This document shows positions 6,276-8,830 of a DNA stretch of 8,830 bases, in pieces. Source of the stretch: Oscillospiraceae bacterium (GTDB taxonomy: Bacteria; Bacillota; Clostridia; Oscillospirales; Oscillospiraceae); NCBI GenBank assembly GCA_029009035.1, contig JAQXJQ010000062.1, forward strand, positions 1 to 8,830. The letters run 5' to 3'. The notes beneath the pieces are model-generated. The model did no database searches and had not been told where the DNA came from. It worked only from the letters and a program-made list of their open reading frames with translations. Within the stretch, counting starts at the first letter, position 1, and each line of letters starts with the position of its first letter. A program made the translations under genes and the position numbers.

Positions 6276-7034
6276 TCAGCCCACGATGCGGGAGATGAAA
6301 TAGGGGAACTGAATGAGCCACCAGGGCCAGTCATGGTTCACATCCTCGCCCCAGAGATCCACCCACGCGTCAACGCCCAGGCGGTCAAACTCGTACTTCA
6401 ACGCCCTGGCGTCGGCCTTTGCGTCATCCTCCCAGGCGCCCTGGCCGCAGCAGATGATGATGCGGCCGCGGCGGTACTGCTCCACCAGGGGATGATCCCC
6501 GGGGAGGCTGCGCATAAAGTCATTGGGGGAGTTAAAGTAGATGTCGGTATCGTTGTAGTTGGGGAAGAAGTAGGCGGCGTGAAACAGTCCGCTGAGGGAC
6601 AGGCATCCGCCGAACAGCCACGGGAAGCGGAGGTAGAAATTCACGCAATGGTAGCCGCCCATGCTGGCGCCGGTGAGCATGACCTTGCCCTCGTAGCTGA
6701 CGGGGTCGGTCTCGGCATGGATCTGATGCAGGCGGGGGAGGAACTCCTCGCAGATGTGTCTCACCCACTGCTCATGCCAGAAAATGCGGCCGTGGTAGTC
6801 GCCGCCGGAGGCGCTCCAGGTCTCCTCGTCCACGCAGCCCACGCAGAACAGCTGCAGCTGACCGGCTTCCAGCTTGTCCGCCACAGTGTCGATCATGCCG
6901 CGGTTCTCAAAGTCAAAGAATTTGCCGTCCTGGCAGGGAAAGACGATAAAGGGCAGGCCGGCGTGGCCATACACCTTGAACTCCATGTCGCGGTTCAGAA
7001 TATGGGAATATTCCTTATAATAACGGGTGTGCAT
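6276..7034 (-). CDS. Alpha/beta-hydrolase, putative esterase
   Basis: This 252-residue cytoplasmic protein is a compact alpha/beta-hydrolase resembling the small esterase-like families (COG4947-like, from memory). The nucleophile elbow is GASMGG (122-127), making S124 the catalytic Ser. H234 in DVNHDWPWW is the likely catalytic His, and the acid is probably an Asp/Glu near E202-D204. The PFIVFPCQDGKFFDFEN stretch (28-44) fits the first core strands and oxyanion loop. There is no signal peptide. The ATG at 7034 has AAAGAGG upstream and lies 15 bp after the ATP-grasp stop, so the two are one operon. The pairing suggests that one enzyme builds and the other cleaves or transfers an ester, thioester or amide of the same small acid (inference). 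The substrate is unknown. Confidence 0.85.
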   Translation of the reverse strand: MHTRYYKEYSHILNRDMEFKVYGHAGLPFIVFPCQDGKFFDFENRGMIDTVADKLEAGQLQLFCVGCVDEETWSASGGDYHGRIFWHEQWVRHICEEFLPRLHQIHAETDPVSYEGKVMLTGASMGGYHCVNFYLRFPWLFGGCLSLSGLFHAAYFFPNYNDTDIYFNSPNDFMRSLPGDHPLVEQYRRGRIIICCGQGAWEDDAKADARALKYEFDRLGVDAWVDLWGEDVNHDWPWWLIQFPYFISRIVG

Positions 7035-7049
7035 GTCAGTAAACCTCTT

Positions 7050-8237
7050 TCATTTCGAGAGAATGTATTGGGCGAAGGAGATGGCCTCCTCCTCGCTGGG
7101 GAAGCGGGCAGTGTAGGCAAAGTCGCCCATGGCGCCGGAGAGCACCTCCGGCATCTCCTCATAGGTGAGGATGTGCTGGCCGTATGCATCAAAGATGTCG
7201 TCATGTCCGTGGAGATAATTGCCGCCGCGGCGCTGGGAGGCATACACGCAGCAGTAGGGGCGGTGCTCGGGATCAAAGCGGCCGCGATCCAGACACACCA
7301 TGTCCGCCCAGATCTGGTAGACATTGATGTCATTGGCGTAGTTCATCATGTCGGGGGTGTAGCCTCCGGGGGGACGCATATTGACCTCCAGGCCAAACAG
7401 ATCGCCCCGCTTTCCAAGTCCCTCCTTGTCCTCATTGAGGACAAAGAATTCGCAATGGAAGAACCGGGAATTACTCTCAAATGCCTTGATGGTGCGCCGT
7501 CCCGCATCCCGCAGGTCCGCCGGGACCTCCTTGCGGGAGTAGTACCACAGATCCAGCCGGTCATTCACCACATCCATGACGGGGTCGGGGAAATAGTGGC
7601 TGGTCTCAAAAATGATGTCGCGGTTGGAGTCGCAAATGCCGTCATAGGAGACAATGGTGCCGTTGATGAACTCCTCCATGATGTAGGTCACATGGGGCAG
7701 ATCGGCGTAGAAGGCCCGCAGCTCCCCCTCGTCCTTCAGCTTGTAGGTCGCCGCCGCGCCCACGCCGTTGTCCGGTTTGACAATGACGGGATAGCCCACC
7801 CGGGAGACGAACTCCAGTCCCGCGTCCAGATCCGACACCAAATGGTAGCGGGCGGTCTTGACCCCGGCCTTGGCGTAAAATTCCTTCATGCGGCTTTTGT
7901 ACTTGATGCCGGCGATGCGGTCATTGTTCAGCCCTGTGGTGATGTTGAAGTCGGTGCGAAGCTGGGCATCCCTCAGCAGCCAGTATTCGTTGTTGCTCTC
8001 CAGCCAGTCGATCTTGCCGTATTTGAAGGCAAAGAAGGCCACGGCGCGGTAGACCTCGTCGTAGTTCTCCAGGCTTGAGACCTTATAATACTCCACCAGG
8101 GAGTCCCGGCATTCCGGCTCCAGCCGGTCATAGGGGCAATCTCCGATGCCCAGGGTGGTGACCCCGTTGTTCCTCAGGCACCGGGTGAAGTTGAAATAAG
8201 TTTTGGGAAAATTCGGTGACAGGAAGACAAAGTTCAT
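7050..8237 (-). CDS. ATP-grasp domain protein, putative carboxylate-amine (or thiol) ligase
   Basis: The start chosen is the ATG at 8237, because the next upstream ATG (8255) would place the ribosome binding site AAAGGAGGAG inside the coding sequence. The 395-residue product has ATP-grasp architecture: a Rossmann-like pre-grasp domain (about 1-105, starting MNFVFLSPNFP), the central domain with YPVIVKPDNGVGAA (149-162; K154 and the glycine-rich loop bind phosphates), an MEEFINGT hinge region (187-194), and the metal-binding end CEFF (262-265) with LEVNMRPPGG (283-292). Such enzymes activate a carboxylate as acyl-phosphate and join it to an amine or thiol. No substrate domain is recognisable. 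The C-terminal 85 residues look like the usual small beta-rich lid. It leads a two-gene operon with the hydrolase. Confidence 0.87.
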   Translation of the reverse strand: MNFVFLSPNFPKTYFNFTRCLRNNGVTTLGIGDCPYDRLEPECRDSLVEYYKVSSLENYDEVYRAVAFFAFKYGKIDWLESNNEYWLLRDAQLRTDFNITTGLNNDRIAGIKYKSRMKEFYAKAGVKTARYHLVSDLDAGLEFVSRVGYPVIVKPDNGVGAAATYKLKDEGELRAFYADLPHVTYIMEEFINGTIVSYDGICDSNRDIIFETSHYFPDPVMDVVNDRLDLWYYSRKEVPADLRDAGRRTIKAFESNSRFFHCEFFVLNEDKEGLGKRGDLFGLEVNMRPPGGYTPDMMNYANDINVYQIWADMVCLDRGRFDPEHRPYCCVYASQRRGGNYLHGHDDIFDAYGQHILTYEEMPEVLSGAMGDFAYTARFPSEEEAISFAQYILSK

Positions 8238-8267
8238 AGGGCTCCTCCTTTCCATATGCTGTAATTC

Positions 8268-8296
8268 AGTATAGCACTAAAGCGTTAAAGATGCAA
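8268..8296 (-). promoter_or_regulatory. Promoter of the ATP-grasp/hydrolase operon
   Basis: On the minus strand TGC-TATACT is an extended -10 box (TATACT at 8273-8268). TTGCAT (8296-8291) lies 17 bp upstream as a weak -35, as expected when the extended -10 carries recognition. The transcript would start near 8261, about 24 bases before the ATG at 8237. The ATAACTTATCT box is absent. Confidence 0.65.
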
Positions 8297-8368
8297 ACCT
8301 TAAACCGGGAAAAACGGAGATTTCGTCAAATCTGCAAACGGAGGCACCGGGCGGCGGTGTCCCACGGC

Positions 8369-8408
8369 AAAAAAACCGATGCCGGAGCTTACGAACTCCG
8401 GCATCGGT
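8369..8408 (-). terminator. Rho-independent terminator after the small right-edge gene
   Basis: A perfect 13-bp stem pairs 8375-8387 with 8396-8408 around an 8-base loop. On the minus strand it ends in a run of T residues (8374-8369). It separates the small unknown gene from the ATP-grasp operon promoter. Confidence 0.9.
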
Positions 8409-8453
8409 CATTTTGGTATTCTGTGGGTTCAGCGCACTGCAGCCCGGAACGGT

Positions 8454-8786
8454 TCACGCCCCGGTGAAGGCGCCCTCGGCCAGGGTGGCCAGCAGCTCGG
8501 CGGCCTCGTCCTCGTCCATGGCTTTGAAGCGTTCCAGGGTGATGAGCTGGAGTTGATGGTTCAAAAGCCGGGTGATGGCGGACCGGGAGCGCAGGTGGAC
8601 ATTTCCCCGGTGGACCTCCCGGGAGACGGCCGCAAGCAGGGCGTGGAGGCCATCTTCGCGGTAAATGCGGCTGAGCTTCTCGTCCTCTCCCCGGACGAAG
8701 ACCAGGGGCCGCCGGGCGGCGTGGGCGCGCTCCACGGTGACCACCCCGTCACGGGCAACGATCTTTGTTACAATGTCGTGGCTCAC
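8454..8786 (-). CDS. Conserved-looking hypothetical protein, 110 residues
   Basis: I do not recognise this protein. It starts at a GTG (8786-8784) with AAAGGAGG eight bases upstream, so translation is well supported, and a strong terminator follows its TGA by about 45 bp. It is soluble, with no signal peptide or membrane segment and no cysteine. Residues about 4-37 look like two or three strands (IVTKIVARDGVVTVERA, then RPLVFVRG). The rest looks helical and charged, with two Arg/His-rich stretches (55-59 and 64-72) and an acidic, Ala/Leu-rich end. A short frame ends at a TAA (8812-8810) on the same strand, so it may be the last gene of an operon that continues beyond the window. Function unknown. 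Confidence 0.7.
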   Translation of the reverse strand: MSHDIVTKIVARDGVVTVERAHAARRPLVFVRGEDEKLSRIYREDGLHALLAAVSREVHRGNVHLRSRSAITRLLNHQLQLITLERFKAMDEDEAAELLATLAEGAFTGA

Positions 8787-8830
8787 CCGGTGGCCCTCCT
8801 TTCGGGGATTTAAGGCCCCCTTGTGTAAAG

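Noticed and set aside
6114..8078. Plus-strand open frame of 654 codons opposite the hydrolase and ATP-grasp genes
   Set aside because: It is the antisense of two genes with clear motifs, ribosome binding sites and spacing, it crosses their junction and terminator, and its translation is low-complexity with no family resemblance.
8238..8255. Upstream ATG giving the ATP-grasp protein six extra residues
   Set aside because: Those codons are the ribosome binding site itself; the ATG at 8237 begins the conserved first strand.

Overview
The window looks like chromosomal DNA from a fairly GC-rich Clostridia relative, probably gut Oscillospiraceae-like (inference). The signs are strong AGGAGG-type ribosome binding sites on nearly every gene, a typical Firmicutes lipoprotein signal peptide on the transporter binding protein, compact operons, and strong hairpin/U-tract terminators at operon ends. 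No mobile element, CRISPR array, rRNA or tRNA was seen.

Layout. Positions 1-93 hold the probable tail of a plus-strand gene and a two-way terminator. A LysR-type regulator (100-990, minus) is divergent from a 560-residue protein (1169-2851, plus) with an N-terminal UGSC-family domain and a large C-terminal domain. Two hairpins (2859-2958) separate that gene from a convergent TRAP transporter operon on the minus strand: dctP-like (5953-4934), dctQ-like (4839-4300), dctM-like (4300-2993). A second minus-strand operon, an ATP-grasp ligase (8237-7050) followed by an alpha/beta-hydrolase (7034-6276), has its own promoter and a strong terminator. A small unrecognised gene (8786-8454, GTG start) with its own terminator closes the right edge.

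How the parts fit. The promoters of the UGSC-type gene and of the TRAP operon, about 5 kb apart and facing each other, share the 11-mer ATAACTTATCT exactly 4 bp upstream of near-identical -35 boxes (TTTACA and TTCACA). Each is followed by a 17-bp spacer and a -10 box (TATACT and TATAAT). The most economical reading is one regulon: the LysR-type protein senses a compound, the TRAP system imports it, and the UGSC-type protein acts on it or a derivative. The substrate cannot be read from sequence. Two oddities bear on it: the UGSC motif has Ala where the redox Sec/Cys belongs, and the binding protein has Cys where TRAP binding proteins usually carry the carboxylate-binding Arg. No copy of the 11-mer was found at the ATP-grasp/hydrolase operon, so its link to the transporter is only adjacency.
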